Of a DNA stretch of 16,165 nucleotides, positions 1 through 8,644 are shown one piece after another; the first letter of the stretch is position 1; each line of letters begins with the position of its first letter. A program made the translations under genes and the position numbers. The stretch comes from Alphaproteobacteria bacterium UBA2964 (GTDB lineage: Bacteria > Pseudomonadota > Alphaproteobacteria > MPNO01 > UBA2964), in the NCBI GenBank assembly GCA_002348425.1, contig DEBE01000036.1, positions 1 to 16,165 of the forward strand, read 5' to 3'. Under the pieces are notes generated by a model, which did no database searches, was not told the DNA's origin, and saw only the letters and a list, made by a program, of their open reading frames with translations.

Positions 1-395
1 GCAAATATAACGTGATTACCAATAACACCGTCATGTGCTACATGCGAACCCACCATAAATAAACAGTTATTTCCAATTTGAGTAACCATTCCTCCCCCTT
101 CGGTCCCCGGATTCATGGTAACATGCTCGCGAATTATATTATTAGCTCCAATTAATAGCTTTGAAGGCTCGCCCTTAAATTTCATATCCTGAGGGGGGTG
201 TCCGATGGAAGCGAACGGATAAATATGTGTATTCGCGCCAATAGTTGTATTGCCGGCTACAACAGCATGCGACACTAAACGGCAGCCATCACCAATAATG
301 ACGTTGGCACCGACGCTGCAAAAAGGTCCGATGATGACATTTTCACCTAGTTTTGAATCCGGTTCTACGATAGCTGTCGGATGAACTTCAACCAT
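1..395 (-). CDS. lpxA: LpxA, UDP-N-acetylglucosamine O-acyltransferase (partial, C-terminus beyond the left edge)
   Basis: Catalyses the first step of lipid A synthesis in the cytoplasm, moving a 3-hydroxyacyl chain from acyl carrier protein to the 3-OH of UDP-GlcNAc. The visible 131 codons begin with ATG at 395 and show the hexapeptide repeats of a left-handed beta-helix (IIGPFCSVGANVIIGDG) and the LpxA-typical PQDMKFKGE stretch near residues 68-76. The block SHVAHDG carries His121, which aligns by spacing with catalytic His125 of E. coli LpxA. The gene follows fabZ after 4 nt, the classical lpxD-fabZ-lpxA order, so its acyl donor pool and that of FabZ are linked. The residue that sets acyl-chain length (Gly173 region in E. 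coli) lies outside the window, so chain length cannot be inferred. Family assignment is firm. Confidence 0.96.
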   Translation of the reverse strand, partial: MVEVHPTAIVEPDSKLGENVIIGPFCSVGANVIIGDGCRLVSHAVVAGNTTIGANTHIYPFASIGHPPQDMKFKGEPSKLLIGANNIIREHVTMNPGTEGGGMVTQIGNNCLFMVGSHVAHDGVIGNHVIF

Positions 396-399
396 ATTT

Positions 400-867
400 T
401 TAATTATCCATAATCATTGCAGTATATTTTGCTTCAGCAACAACAGTTTCATTAACTTTAGCCTCGGAATTAAATTTCCAGACATTACCTCGACATGAAT
501 GTTTAGATACATGGATTTGTAACTGATCACCAGGTATAACCGGTTTTCTGAATCGCGCATTCTCTATCGACATAAAATAAACGAGTTTACCTTCAGATGA
601 ACTTCCTAGAGTATCAACAACAAGAGCCGCCGAGGTCTGCGCCATTGCTTCAATAATTAATACACCCGGGAAAATGGGCTTGGAGGGGAAATGGCCCTGA
701 AAGCAGGGTTCATTAGCCGTAACGTTTTTTATTCCAACAGCACTTTCACCGGGAATAATATTTACCATCCTATCAATCATCAGGAAGGGATACCTATGAG
801 GAAGAAGTTCTAGGATACGATCAATATTTACTTCCCTTTGTTCACCTAATTCTTCGACACTATCCAT
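400..867 (-). CDS. fabZ: FabZ, 3-hydroxyacyl-ACP dehydratase
   Basis: Dehydrates 3-hydroxyacyl-ACP to trans-2-enoyl-ACP in type II fatty acid synthesis; it competes with LpxA and LpxD for the same substrate class. The 155-residue protein has the family entry motif [13 protein letters not shown] (residues 21-33), the catalytic His in GHFP (His59) and the catalytic Glu in EAMAQ (Glu73), the same spacing as His54/Glu68 in E. coli. [12 protein letters not shown] is the hot-dog central helix. The ATG at 867 overlaps the last 8 nt of lpxD, consistent with translational coupling, and no strong Shine-Dalgarno sequence precedes it. The N-terminus has about five extra residues compared with E. coli. 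Length and motifs are normal and no damage is seen. Confidence 0.97.
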   Translation of the reverse strand: MDSVEELGEQREVNIDRILELLPHRYPFLMIDRMVNIIPGESAVGIKNVTANEPCFQGHFPSKPIFPGVLIIEAMAQTSAALVVDTLGSSSEGKLVYFMSIENARFRKPVIPGDQLQIHVSKHSCRGNVWKFNSEAKVNETVVAEAKYTAMIMDN

Positions 868-1891
868 CTTTTCTTACTTTCTTACGCCCCATTGAACGCA
901 GCATTGCAGCCTGATAAGCCCATTGTTTCATTGGTACAGCTGGCGAGCCACCATAACGTTTTCCGGCTTTCAAATCATTCATCACCCCTGATTGTGCAGC
1001 AATTTGGACACCATCACCAATTTTCAGGTGTCCGGCAATTCCGACCTGGCCTCCAACTAATACATTATCACCAAGTTGTGTACTTCCAGCAATTCCGACT
1101 TGCGCTACTATTACGCAACCATTTCCTATAACCACGTTGTGTCCAATTTGAACTAAATTATCAATTCTGCAACCATTTCCAATAATGGTGTCAGAGGCAC
1201 TTCCTCTATCTATGGTCGAGTTAGCTCCTATTTCGGTATTATCTCCGACGATTACTCTACCTAATTGGCGAACAGTCAAATGACCATCTACAGAAGAAGC
1301 AAAACCAAAACCTTGTTCCCCTATTCGGCATCCAGCGAAAAAGCGCACTCCACAACCAACTATAGAATATTGGATCGAAACTGATGGACCTAGGTGGCAA
1401 CCATCACCAAGAATTACGCCATCACCAATGATGGAATTCGGACCTAATTTACAGTCAGCACCAACACTGGCACCTTTCCCAATAAATACACCCGGCGAAA
1501 TAATCGTATTTGTACCAATATTAGCAGAATTGCTAATTAACTCGTCTTGTCCCTCGTGAAAACTCTTTCCTTGTTCTGGATATAAATAATTTGTAATTTT
1601 TGCAAATGCTAAATATGGCTCGTTAGATAATAATAATATCATACCTTCTGGCGCATTTTTCGCTTGGTCTGGGTGAACAACACAGGCACCTGCAGTACTT
1701 TTTTTAAATTTTTCAATGTAACTCTTATTATCCAAGAAGCTGATCTCATCGGGGCCAGCGCTTGCAATAGGGCTAACATCTTTTACAACCTTACTTTGAG
1801 AATCCTTTTCTAATATTTCCGCATTCGCAATCCCTGCCAACTCTCCGACGGTACAAGGTCCGATTGATTTAAAAAACCGGCTATCCGGCAT
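860..1891 (-). CDS. lpxD: LpxD, UDP-3-O-(3-hydroxyacyl)glucosamine N-acyltransferase
   Basis: Third enzyme of lipid A synthesis; adds the N-linked 3-hydroxyacyl chain to UDP-3-O-acyl-glucosamine. The 343-residue protein has an N-terminal uridine-binding domain (about residues 1-105, including EPYLAFAKI at 91-99), then many hexapeptide repeats of a left-handed beta-helix (about 120-315), then a C-terminal helical tail ending KKVRKDG. The catalytic histidine is His251 in [11 protein letters not shown], matching His239 of E. coli LpxD. The ATG at 1891 has a good ribosome site (AAGGA, 10 nt upstream) and lies 2 nt after the ompH/skp-like stop. The stop overlaps the fabZ start. Standard length, intact. 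Confidence 0.97.
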   Translation of the reverse strand: MPDSRFFKSIGPCTVGELAGIANAEILEKDSQSKVVKDVSPIASAGPDEISFLDNKSYIEKFKKSTAGACVVHPDQAKNAPEGMILLLSNEPYLAFAKITNYLYPEQGKSFHEGQDELISNSANIGTNTIISPGVFIGKGASVGADCKLGPNSIIGDGVILGDGCHLGPSVSIQYSIVGCGVRFFAGCRIGEQGFGFASSVDGHLTVRQLGRVIVGDNTEIGANSTIDRGSASDTIIGNGCRIDNLVQIGHNVVIGNGCVIVAQVGIAGSTQLGDNVLVGGQVGIAGHLKIGDGVQIAAQSGVMNDLKAGKRYGGSPAVPMKQWAYQAAMLRSMGRKKVRKDG

Positions 1892-1893
1892 CG

Positions 1894-2457
1894 CTAATTA
1901 TTCCTTAAATTTTTTGCCTTGGGCATCACCACTTTTACTTTAGGCAAACGTTTGTTTAACCTTTTGGTTACTTCTTCAGTAATATCCGAAGTTTCTTCAT
2001 AAAAAATTACTAGCCTTTTAGGTATCACAAATTTTAACGATTTCTCCTGAGCAATTTCCATAGTAATTCCGTTCATAGTACGATGAACTTCTCGCATGGA
2101 GTTTGCTAATGCACGATCAAACATCCGGTTAACTATTTGTACTTCACGCTGCGTATCCCTAACTTTTTTTTGAAATGTTTTTAGCTTTTTAGAGTAACCT
2201 TCGGGCATAATGGCTCTTTGTTTTTGCAATTCTCTTTTTTGGTTTTGTAAATTTAATTCGGACTTTTTAAATTTAGTCCGATAAACTTTTTTCAATTTTT
2301 CCATTTGGGGCCTTATTGAACGTGCGGCTGCCGAATTTTTTATAACTCTCTGGATATCGATTACACCAATCGGAATAGTCTGTGCGAATAAAGGGCCAAG
2401 GGGTATACAGCTCAAAACAAGCCAAGATCCAAGTATCATTATTAAAATTTTTTTCAT
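1894..2457 (-). CDS. OmpH/Skp-family periplasmic chaperone
   Basis: Likely periplasmic holdase that keeps unfolded outer-membrane proteins soluble on the way to the Bam machine. The 187-residue product has an N-terminal signal sequence (MKK, hydrophobic core to about residue 24, probable cleavage after LFA at residue 25). The family opening IGVIDIQRVIKNS follows at 30-42. Next comes a charged, lysine- and glutamine-rich helical region of about 90 residues that should form the coiled-coil tentacle of Skp, then a C-terminal strand region (LKFVIPKRLVIFY). The position between bamA and lpxD is the usual one for skp. Sequence similarity to E. coli Skp is modest, so I give no symbol. Cys17 in VLSC resembles a weak lipobox, so a lipoprotein form cannot be excluded. 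The nearest GAGG is about 14 nt upstream of the ATG, unusually far. Confidence 0.88.
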   Translation of the reverse strand: MKKILIMILGSWLVLSCIPLGPLFAQTIPIGVIDIQRVIKNSAAARSIRPQMEKLKKVYRTKFKKSELNLQNQKRELQKQRAIMPEGYSKKLKTFQKKVRDTQREVQIVNRMFDRALANSMREVHRTMNGITMEIAQEKSLKFVIPKRLVIFYEETSDITEEVTKRLNKRLPKVKVVMPKAKNLRNN

Positions 2458-2465
2458 TTTAAAAT

Positions 2466-4766
2466 TTAAAACCTCGCACCTATATCAAAGCGAATTAATT
2501 CTGTTTTATCAAAATCTTTCTTCAATATTGGTTGACTAATATCTATTGCTAATGGACCAAGAGGAGATTTCCAAGAAATACCGAAACCTACAGAAGCTCG
2601 CAATGAACTATCCTCGTTAATACTCGCATTTGTCGATTCCGAATTTGTTAATGACCCTATATCCGAAAACAATCTACCCTTAACACCAAACTCATTTGGC
2701 AAACCTAGAGGAAACATTAATTGAGCTGACCCCGCTAACATAAGCTTCCCTCCGATAGAATCACCAGTAGCCTTATCTCTTGGGCCAACTCCGGACGCCT
2801 TAAACCCTCTCAAAGAGGAACCACCCAAAAAAAATCGATCAACAATTCGAATATCTTCTCCCAAGCCAAAAATATACCCGCCTTGAATCCCAAGGCTCCC
2901 CGTTATTTTTTCGTGCAAAGGAAAATATTGCTTCGCTCTAAAATTCGTTCTAAAAAATTTAACACTCCCCCCTAAGCCCGCCAAAGAAGTAGTAAAACGT
3001 CCTATTGTTCCTTCAGTCGGTGAAAACCGATTATCAAGTGTTTCGAACCTTAATGTTTGTGATAGCTCAGATTTAACGGCAGAGCCCTTTTGTTCCTGAA
3101 TTGCTAGAGAGGCATCAGCTTTGACGTCAGTAACCTTGTCTTGACTTAATGAATACTGAATTTTTTGACTGAGGTTATCAGAGTAATCATAGCCCAATCG
3201 CAATCCACCACCTAAAGAAGATTTTTCAAAAGAGCTTTCATCCTTTAGGTCATAGGTTTTCTTGAAAATATCAACACCGGCTGCCAACTTACGGTTAAGA
3301 AAATATGGTTCTGTAAAAGCAATATCAACTTCTGTAGAACTTGCTCCTACTCTAGTTTTGAACAGTAAATTTTGTCCTCTCCCGAGAAGATTCTTTTCTT
3401 GAATGCCTATTTCACCCAATGCACCACTAGTAGATGAAAATCCCGCCCCTAAAGTTACCTGCCCGGTAGAACGTTCGCTGACCTTGACATCGATTATTGT
3501 TTTGTCCCTTTTAGTGCCACGTTTCTTCTTTACCGCAACCTTTTCAAAGAATCCAAGATTACGAATTCTCTTTTGCAATTGACGCATTTTTGAAGAATTG
3601 AATGCATCACCCTCTACTAGGGGCATTTCTCGTCGGATAACTGAATCAATTGTCCGAACATTTCCAGAAATATCGATTCTTTCAACAAAAACACGAGGGC
3701 CTTCTCGTACATCAAAGGTAATATTAATTTTTTTATTCTTATTATTCCGATTAACTTTTGGACGAACGTCTACGAAACCGTAGCCAAGTTCTCCTACTAT
3801 CTCGGTTAATTTCAAAACAACTTTTTCAACTAAATCAGCATTATACCAATCCCCGTCGTTTACATTTATAAAACTTTTAAGTTGATTAGGACTTAAGTCT
3901 CTTAACTTCGCAGTTACATTAATATTACCAAACTTGTAACGCTTGCCTTCCTCCACTGTAAAAGTAATAAAGAAGCTCTCCCTATCTGGACTTAATTCAG
4001 CTATTGCGGAAAGTACTCTAAAATCTGCAAAGCCTCTATTTAGATAAAATCTTCTTAAAAGTTCTCTATCAAAAGTCAATCGATCCGGATCATAGCTGTC
4101 CTCTGAGGTGAGAAACCTATACCAGGCACTTTCTTTTGTCCTAATTACAGAGCGAAGGTCACTATCACTAAACCTTTTATTCCCAACAAAATTTATACGA
4201 CGAATTTCAGTGAGGGGGCCTTCAGAAATTTCAAAAATAAGATCTACGCGATTTTGTGACTGCTGAATAACTTTGGGAACAACCGTCGCTGAAAATCTTC
4301 CGCTACGACGATATAAATCAATAATCCTTTGAACGTCATTTTGTACCCTTTTGCGTGTGAAGACTACTCTTGGTTGTAATTTCAATTCATCTCGTAAAAG
4401 TTCATTAGTAATCCGTTTATTGCCTTCGAAGGCAATGCGGTTGATTATTGGATTTTCAACTACCGACACAATGACCTTTGGGCCTTCGTTACGTACAATT
4501 ACGTCAGCGAAAAGACCAGTCGAAAACAACTTTTTTAGAGCGTCATCCATTGTTTTATTTGTTATTTCTTGACCAACAGCAATAGGAATATAAGAACGAA
4601 TTGTCTCTACCTCTATTCTTTGCGCTCCCTTTACCTCTATTTCTTCAGCGATCAAACCATTTGCCGCTAAGTTTTGATGGGTTAAGGTCAAACTAATAAT
4701 CAGCGCCAAAACAAAAAATTGAGGACTATGGGAACTTTTCACGACAAGCCGATTAAAAATTGTCAT
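2466..4766 (-). CDS. bamA: BamA, outer-membrane protein assembly factor
   Basis: Core of the Bam complex, which folds and inserts beta-barrel proteins into the outer membrane. From the ATG at 4766 the protein is 766 residues: a signal sequence (hydrophobic stretch about residues 17-32, processing near LAA), then a long periplasmic region with five POTRA-type repeats (about 40-430; recurrent INRIAFEGNKRI, IRRINFVGNKRF, VERIDISGNVRT). The remainder is a beta-barrel domain. The lid-loop motif is SLRGF (LRGF 652-655; VRGF in E. coli), and the chain ends in aromatic GARF, the expected C-terminal signal. A TTG nine bases upstream (4775) is in frame and would add three residues. I prefer the ATG because it forms an ATGA overlap with the rseP stop. 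Position after rseP and before the skp-like gene is conserved. Complete. Confidence 0.97.
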   Translation of the reverse strand: MTIFNRLVVKSSHSPQFFVLALIISLTLTHQNLAANGLIAEEIEVKGAQRIEVETIRSYIPIAVGQEITNKTMDDALKKLFSTGLFADVIVRNEGPKVIVSVVENPIINRIAFEGNKRITNELLRDELKLQPRVVFTRKRVQNDVQRIIDLYRRSGRFSATVVPKVIQQSQNRVDLIFEISEGPLTEIRRINFVGNKRFSDSDLRSVIRTKESAWYRFLTSEDSYDPDRLTFDRELLRRFYLNRGFADFRVLSAIAELSPDRESFFITFTVEEGKRYKFGNINVTAKLRDLSPNQLKSFINVNDGDWYNADLVEKVVLKLTEIVGELGYGFVDVRPKVNRNNKNKKINITFDVREGPRVFVERIDISGNVRTIDSVIRREMPLVEGDAFNSSKMRQLQKRIRNLGFFEKVAVKKKRGTKRDKTIIDVKVSERSTGQVTLGAGFSSTSGALGEIGIQEKNLLGRGQNLLFKTRVGASSTEVDIAFTEPYFLNRKLAAGVDIFKKTYDLKDESSFEKSSLGGGLRLGYDYSDNLSQKIQYSLSQDKVTDVKADASLAIQEQKGSAVKSELSQTLRFETLDNRFSPTEGTIGRFTTSLAGLGGSVKFFRTNFRAKQYFPLHEKITGSLGIQGGYIFGLGEDIRIVDRFFLGGSSLRGFKASGVGPRDKATGDSIGGKLMLAGSAQLMFPLGLPNEFGVKGRLFSDIGSLTNSESTNASINEDSSLRASVGFGISWKSPLGPLAIDISQPILKKDFDKTELIRFDIGARF

Positions 4767-5887
4767 TTTATCCAACCGTATAGATAATCAACAAATCGAA
4801 GTTGGACCAAATCATTCCAAAATACAAAGATGGTCAAACATACAATAAAAACCAAACCAATATTTTGGTAAACAGCTAATAAACCCTTTTCTAGGGGTTT
4901 TCGTCGCAACGCTTCAATTCCTAGGACTAGCAATTGGCCACCATCCAAAAGAGGAATAGGTAATAAATTTATTATACCAAGATTAATGGATAAAAACGCA
5001 GCCAACTGAAATAACCCACTGCTGAATATGCCAGTTTGCGCAACATCCCCAGAAATTTGTGCAATACGAATAGGTCCTCCTAGTTCTTTAGCACTCCTTT
5101 CACCACTAACTACTTGGCCAAGATAATCTAATATCAAGCCCGACAATGAAAGAGTTTCAATTATAGCTTCCCACGTTGCCGTGAGCGGATTATATTCTAT
5201 AATCTTGGATCCGCTTCTAGAGCGGGATACTCCCAAACGCCCAATCGTTTTTTTTGAACCAGCAACGTCAACTTCTATCGGTTTGGGAGTAACTACTAAT
5301 ACAATTATTTTGTTGTTCCGCTGGATAGTAAGGGAAATGTCTTTCCCGGGAGAAGAGCGGACTACACTACTAAGTTGTTCAAATCGCTTGATAGACGATT
5401 TTCCTACTTTGATAACGATATCCCCTTTTCTTATCCCTGCCCTCTCGGCAGCACTATTAGAATAAACCTTCCCGATACTCGCTGGCAGATATTGTTTGCC
5501 TGTTATGCTATAAACTGCAGCAAGGACAGCAACAGCAAAAATTAAGTTAGCTAATGGTCCCGCAAAATAAATCCATGCCTTTTGACCTGTAGGCTTATTG
5601 TAAAAGGAAGTATCTTCATCACCTATAGGTGACACCTCTTCACCTCGAGCTTCATCGGGAGGTAATACTCCGAATAATTTTACATACCCTCCCAGGGGTA
5701 TGCTACTTAATCTCCAACGAGTTCCAAATTTATCGGTTAACCCAAAAATTTCTTTTCCAAACCCAACAGAAAAAACTTCAACTCTGACATTACATTGCCT
5801 GGCTGCCAGATAGTGCCCAAGCTCATGAACAAAAACCAAAACAGTAAAGATTAAAATAAATGGCAAAATATACCACAGGAATTCCAT
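4763..5887 (-). CDS. rseP: RseP, site-2 intramembrane zinc metalloprotease
   Basis: Inner-membrane protease of the S2P family; homologues cut anti-sigma factors after a first cleavage and release envelope-stress sigma factors, and also clear signal-peptide remnants. The 374-residue protein has the HExxH zinc motif within its first membrane segment (His21, Glu22, His25 in FVHELGHYLAAR). It has one PDZ domain (about 134-200), and the second active-site motif NLLPIPLLDGG with Asp315. About four membrane segments are visible. E. coli RseP is about 450 residues with two PDZ domains; the single-PDZ form here is shorter. The ATG directly follows the dxr stop (zero gap), and the TGA stop overlaps the bamA ATG. 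No anti-sigma gene is in the window, so its substrate is unknown. Confidence 0.96.
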   Translation of the reverse strand: MEFLWYILPFILIFTVLVFVHELGHYLAARQCNVRVEVFSVGFGKEIFGLTDKFGTRWRLSSIPLGGYVKLFGVLPPDEARGEEVSPIGDEDTSFYNKPTGQKAWIYFAGPLANLIFAVAVLAAVYSITGKQYLPASIGKVYSNSAAERAGIRKGDIVIKVGKSSIKRFEQLSSVVRSSPGKDISLTIQRNNKIIVLVVTPKPIEVDVAGSKKTIGRLGVSRSRSGSKIIEYNPLTATWEAIIETLSLSGLILDYLGQVVSGERSAKELGGPIRIAQISGDVAQTGIFSSGLFQLAAFLSINLGIINLLPIPLLDGGQLLVLGIEALRRKPLEKGLLAVYQNIGLVFIVCLTIFVFWNDLVQLRFVDYLYGWIK

Positions 5888-7090
5888 TTATAAATTCCTC
5901 GTTAAATTTAAAAGCATTATCTGTTCTCTAGAAATTCGACGAGTTTCTTCATCTATAGCAATTACATCGTCTATGGAACAAACTTCATTTATACTACTAT
6001 TTTCCAGGGTACATTCTACAACTTTGACAATATCAAGAAATTTGATCTGTTTTTGCAAAAATGCTTCTACTGCCACCTCATTGGCCGCATTAAAAATTGC
6101 AGGCGCACCTCCTCCCAAAGATAGTGCATGACGCGCCAATTTAAGCGCAGGAAATAGGGCATCATCAGGTTTCTCAAACCGCAAAGTTCCAATAGAAGAT
6201 AAATCTAGTCTTTTGGTTGAGTTTTGAATCCTGTTAGGCCAGCCCAAGGTATAAGAAATAGGTATTTGCATGTCGGGAGTACCTAATTGAGCTAGGATAG
6301 TTCCATCGCAATAGCTCACCATACTATGAACAATAGATTCTGGATGTATCAGAACATCAATTTTCGCCTCTTCGATTGAAAATAAGTAATAAGCCTCTAT
6401 CAATTCTAGCCCCTTATTCATCATTGTAGCAGAATCTATAGAAATTTTGGGCCCCATATTCCAATTTGGATGGTTCACAGCTTCTTCCGGTGTTGCATTT
6501 TTCATATCTTGCAAAGACTTGCCCCAGAATGGACCACCCGAAGCGGTCAAAATGATTTTTTCAATCTTATTACGCTGTTCATGTTCAAAAACCTGGAATA
6601 TAGCATTATGTTCTGAATCAACCGGAAGAACTTTAGATTTAGATTTATCTATCTCAGTTAGCATTACCTCTCCAGCACAAACCAAACATTCTTTGTTAGC
6701 TAGGGCTACAACTGAACTATTTCTAATGGCAGACATAGTAGGCTTTAATCCTGCCGCTCCCACGATAGCCGCCATAACCCAGTCAACTGGTGCAGAGGCA
6801 GCATCCAAAAGTGCACTAAAACCTGCAGCCGCTTCGGTTTTAGAATTTTTAAGCGAACTTTTTAAAGCTGCGTATTTGGTTTCATCTGCAACGACGGCGA
6901 GACTTGCACCAGTCTCATTTGCCTGTTGCGCCAATAATTCGACATTGGTATTTGCAGTAAGGACCTCGACTTTATAATTGTCGGGATCATTTTGGATCAG
7001 TTTAACGGTGTTTTTTCCAACCGAACCAGTGGACCCTAAAATAGTCAAACGTCTAGGAGTATTTTTTCTCGGCATTGATCCTATATCCAT
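5888..7090 (-). CDS. dxr: Dxr, 1-deoxy-D-xylulose 5-phosphate reductoisomerase
   Basis: Converts DXP to 2-C-methyl-D-erythritol 4-phosphate with NADPH and a divalent metal, the committed step of the MEP isoprenoid pathway that feeds UppS encoded just upstream. The 400-residue protein has the NADPH-binding LTILGSTGSVGKNT (15-28), ALANKECLV (129-137), metal ligands Asp158 and Glu160 in PVDSEHNAIFQ and Glu229 in NKGLELIEA, the flexible-loop His207 in HPNWNMG, and the C-terminal helical domain. The ATG at 7090 overlaps cdsA by 10 bp and has AGGTGA 9 nt upstream. A second ATG at 7075 (MPRKNTP) lies after the cdsA stop but has AGGA only 3 nt away, so the first start is preferred. Catalytic residues are complete. 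Confidence 0.97.
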   Translation of the reverse strand: MDIGSMPRKNTPRRLTILGSTGSVGKNTVKLIQNDPDNYKVEVLTANTNVELLAQQANETGASLAVVADETKYAALKSSLKNSKTEAAAGFSALLDAASAPVDWVMAAIVGAAGLKPTMSAIRNSSVVALANKECLVCAGEVMLTEIDKSKSKVLPVDSEHNAIFQVFEHEQRNKIEKIILTASGGPFWGKSLQDMKNATPEEAVNHPNWNMGPKISIDSATMMNKGLELIEAYYLFSIEEAKIDVLIHPESIVHSMVSYCDGTILAQLGTPDMQIPISYTLGWPNRIQNSTKRLDLSSIGTLRFEKPDDALFPALKLARHALSLGGGAPAIFNAANEVAVEAFLQKQIKFLDIVKVVECTLENSSINEVCSIDDVIAIDEETRRISREQIMLLNLTRNL

Positions 7091-7887
7091 GGCGAAACAT
7101 CACCTTTGGAAACTGCCAATGACAAAGCAAAAAAAGGAACCGCCCCAAGAAATCCATCCATCCGATCGAGTAACCCGCCATGACCCGGGATTAGTTTTCC
7201 AGAGTCCTTAACACCAAAGCGTCTTTTAACTTTGGACACGCTTAAATCCCCCAACTGTGCCAGTAAAGCTGTGCCGGCCCCTAAAATAGGTAATATCAAC
7301 CAATTCTTACTATCTGATATGCCGTAAGACCATAAAAAGCCAAGTAATACCGCACAAGAAACTCCAGACAATAAACCAGACCAAGTTTTATTTGGACTAA
7401 TATTCGGCGCAAGTTTTGGGCCTTTAAAAGAACGACCAAATAAAAATGCAAATATATCAGTTGTCCAAATGGTTAAAATTAACCAAAAAACAATCTCCAA
7501 CCCCATTCCGTTTATTTCTCGGAGCCAAATAAGCCCTATACCGGTAGAGCCGATCAATAACATTCCCATAAGCATCCAGTTTTGAAAACGACCTTTTAAT
7601 GGGGTATTAAGCCTTGATAACAAAGCCAGAAGGCCGGTCCATAGGACCATTAAAATTACACTGATCAGCACATCGAAAAAATGGGAAAACATTACCGTTA
7701 GAAATGTTGCAACAACACAGACGATAGCCGTAAAGTCGAACTTATCCGCTTTACAAAGTTGACGCCATTCATACGACATTGCCGCCATAAGTGCCGCTAT
7801 AAATAATACAAATAACAGGTCACCAATATAAACCACTCCAAGGAAAAATGGGGCCAAAATTACTGCTGAAATAATTCGAGATTTCAA
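7081..7887 (-). CDS. cdsA: CdsA, phosphatidate cytidylyltransferase (TTG start)
   Basis: Inner-membrane enzyme that makes CDP-diacylglycerol from phosphatidate and CTP, the precursor of all bacterial phospholipids. The 268-residue protein is strongly hydrophobic with about seven to eight membrane segments. It carries TTDIFAFLFGRSFKG (142-156), SPNKTWSG (164-171), and the family signature at 216-244 (SVSKVKRRFGVKDSG then PGHGGLLDRMD). The start is TTG at 7887: the family N-terminus (KSRIISAVILAP) begins exactly there. The only other in-frame codons back to the uppS stop are six non-start codons, and the next Met would remove the first membrane helix. No clear Shine-Dalgarno is seen, so coupling to uppS is likely. 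It is in the same reading frame as uppS. Overlaps dxr by 10 bp. Confidence 0.95.
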   Translation of the reverse strand: MKSRIISAVILAPFFLGVVYIGDLLFVLFIAALMAAMSYEWRQLCKADKFDFTAIVCVVATFLTVMFSHFFDVLISVILMVLWTGLLALLSRLNTPLKGRFQNWMLMGMLLIGSTGIGLIWLREINGMGLEIVFWLILTIWTTDIFAFLFGRSFKGPKLAPNISPNKTWSGLLSGVSCAVLLGFLWSYGISDSKNWLILPILGAGTALLAQLGDLSVSKVKRRFGVKDSGKLIPGHGGLLDRMDGFLGAVPFFALSLAVSKGDVSPWI

Positions 7888-7905
7888 AACGACACCAAGA
7901 AGTCT

Positions 7906-8640
7906 CTAAACCGTAGAACCATAACGTCTATCGCGACGATTGAACTCATTTAACGCATCTTTCAAATTTTCAATTGAAAAATCTGGCCAAAGGGTATCTA
8001 TAAATACTAGTTCAGCATAAGCACTTTGCCATAAAAGAAAATTACTAATACGCTGCTCACCACTCGTTCGGATAATCAAGTCTGGATCTGGAATGTCGAA
8101 AGTCTCTAAATAACCTGCAAAAGTATCTTCATTTATAGCTTCTACATCTAGATCCCCTGTTAATACTTCCGTTGCTATCCTTCTTGCAGCTCCAGCAATT
8201 TCCTGTCGGGCTCCATAGCTAAGAGCCACGACTAGATGGAGAACATTATTATTCTTTGTTTCCTCTTCCGCCTCTTGCAACAAATCAACAATATCATTTT
8301 CAAGTGATCCCCGATAACCAATGAATTTAATCCTAACGCCATGCTCATTTAAGGTTTTAATTTCATTGCGAAGAAAAAAACGCAACTGCCCCATAAGAAA
8401 ACTGATTTCCCCGGAGGGCCGTTTCCAATTTTCGGTTGAAAATCCATAAAGAGTAAGATATCTAATCCCTAGTTCAATACTGCCCTTGACTATCTCTTTT
8501 ACAGTTTCAATCCCCTTACGATGGCCTTCAATTCTTTGAAGCCTTCTCGCCTCTGCCCACCTTCCATTTCCATCCATAATTATTCCAACATGAACAGGTA
8601 TAGACAATAGTTTTTCAGGGACAGGTTTGAACGACGGCAT
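7906..8640 (-). CDS. uppS: UppS, di-trans,poly-cis-undecaprenyl-diphosphate synthase
   Basis: Cis-prenyltransferase that condenses isopentenyl diphosphate onto farnesyl diphosphate to make the C55 carrier lipid needed for peptidoglycan and O-antigen. The 244-residue protein has the catalytic HVGIIMDGNGRWA (Asp23, Asp26 in E. coli), GHRKGIETV (39-47), the YGFSTENWKRP substrate region (65-75), and the C-terminal RTSGEQRISNFLLWQ (191-205) with Glu210 in AYAELVF. The ATG at 8640 lies 4 nt after the frr stop, with AGG about 9 nt upstream. The TAG stop is in the same frame as cdsA, only six sense codons ahead of it. Length is normal. Undecaprenyl rather than another chain length is inferred from family and context. 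Confidence 0.96.
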   Translation of the reverse strand: MPSFKPVPEKLLSIPVHVGIIMDGNGRWAEARRLQRIEGHRKGIETVKEIVKGSIELGIRYLTLYGFSTENWKRPSGEISFLMGQLRFFLRNEIKTLNEHGVRIKFIGYRGSLENDIVDLLQEAEEETKNNNVLHLVVALSYGARQEIAGAARRIATEVLTGDLDVEAINEDTFAGYLETFDIPDPDLIIRTSGEQRISNFLLWQSAYAELVFIDTLWPDFSIENLKDALNEFNRRDRRYGSTV

Positions 8641-8644
8641 ATCA

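Noticed and set aside
892..1131. Plus-strand open frame inside lpxD
   Set aside because: It lies antisense to strongly conserved LpxD hexapeptide repeats, matches no family and has no ribosome site; it is a shadow frame.
6447..6977. 176-codon plus-strand open frame opposite dxr
   Set aside because: Long but wholly antisense to catalytic parts of Dxr. Composition reflects complemented codons, and no domain is recognisable.
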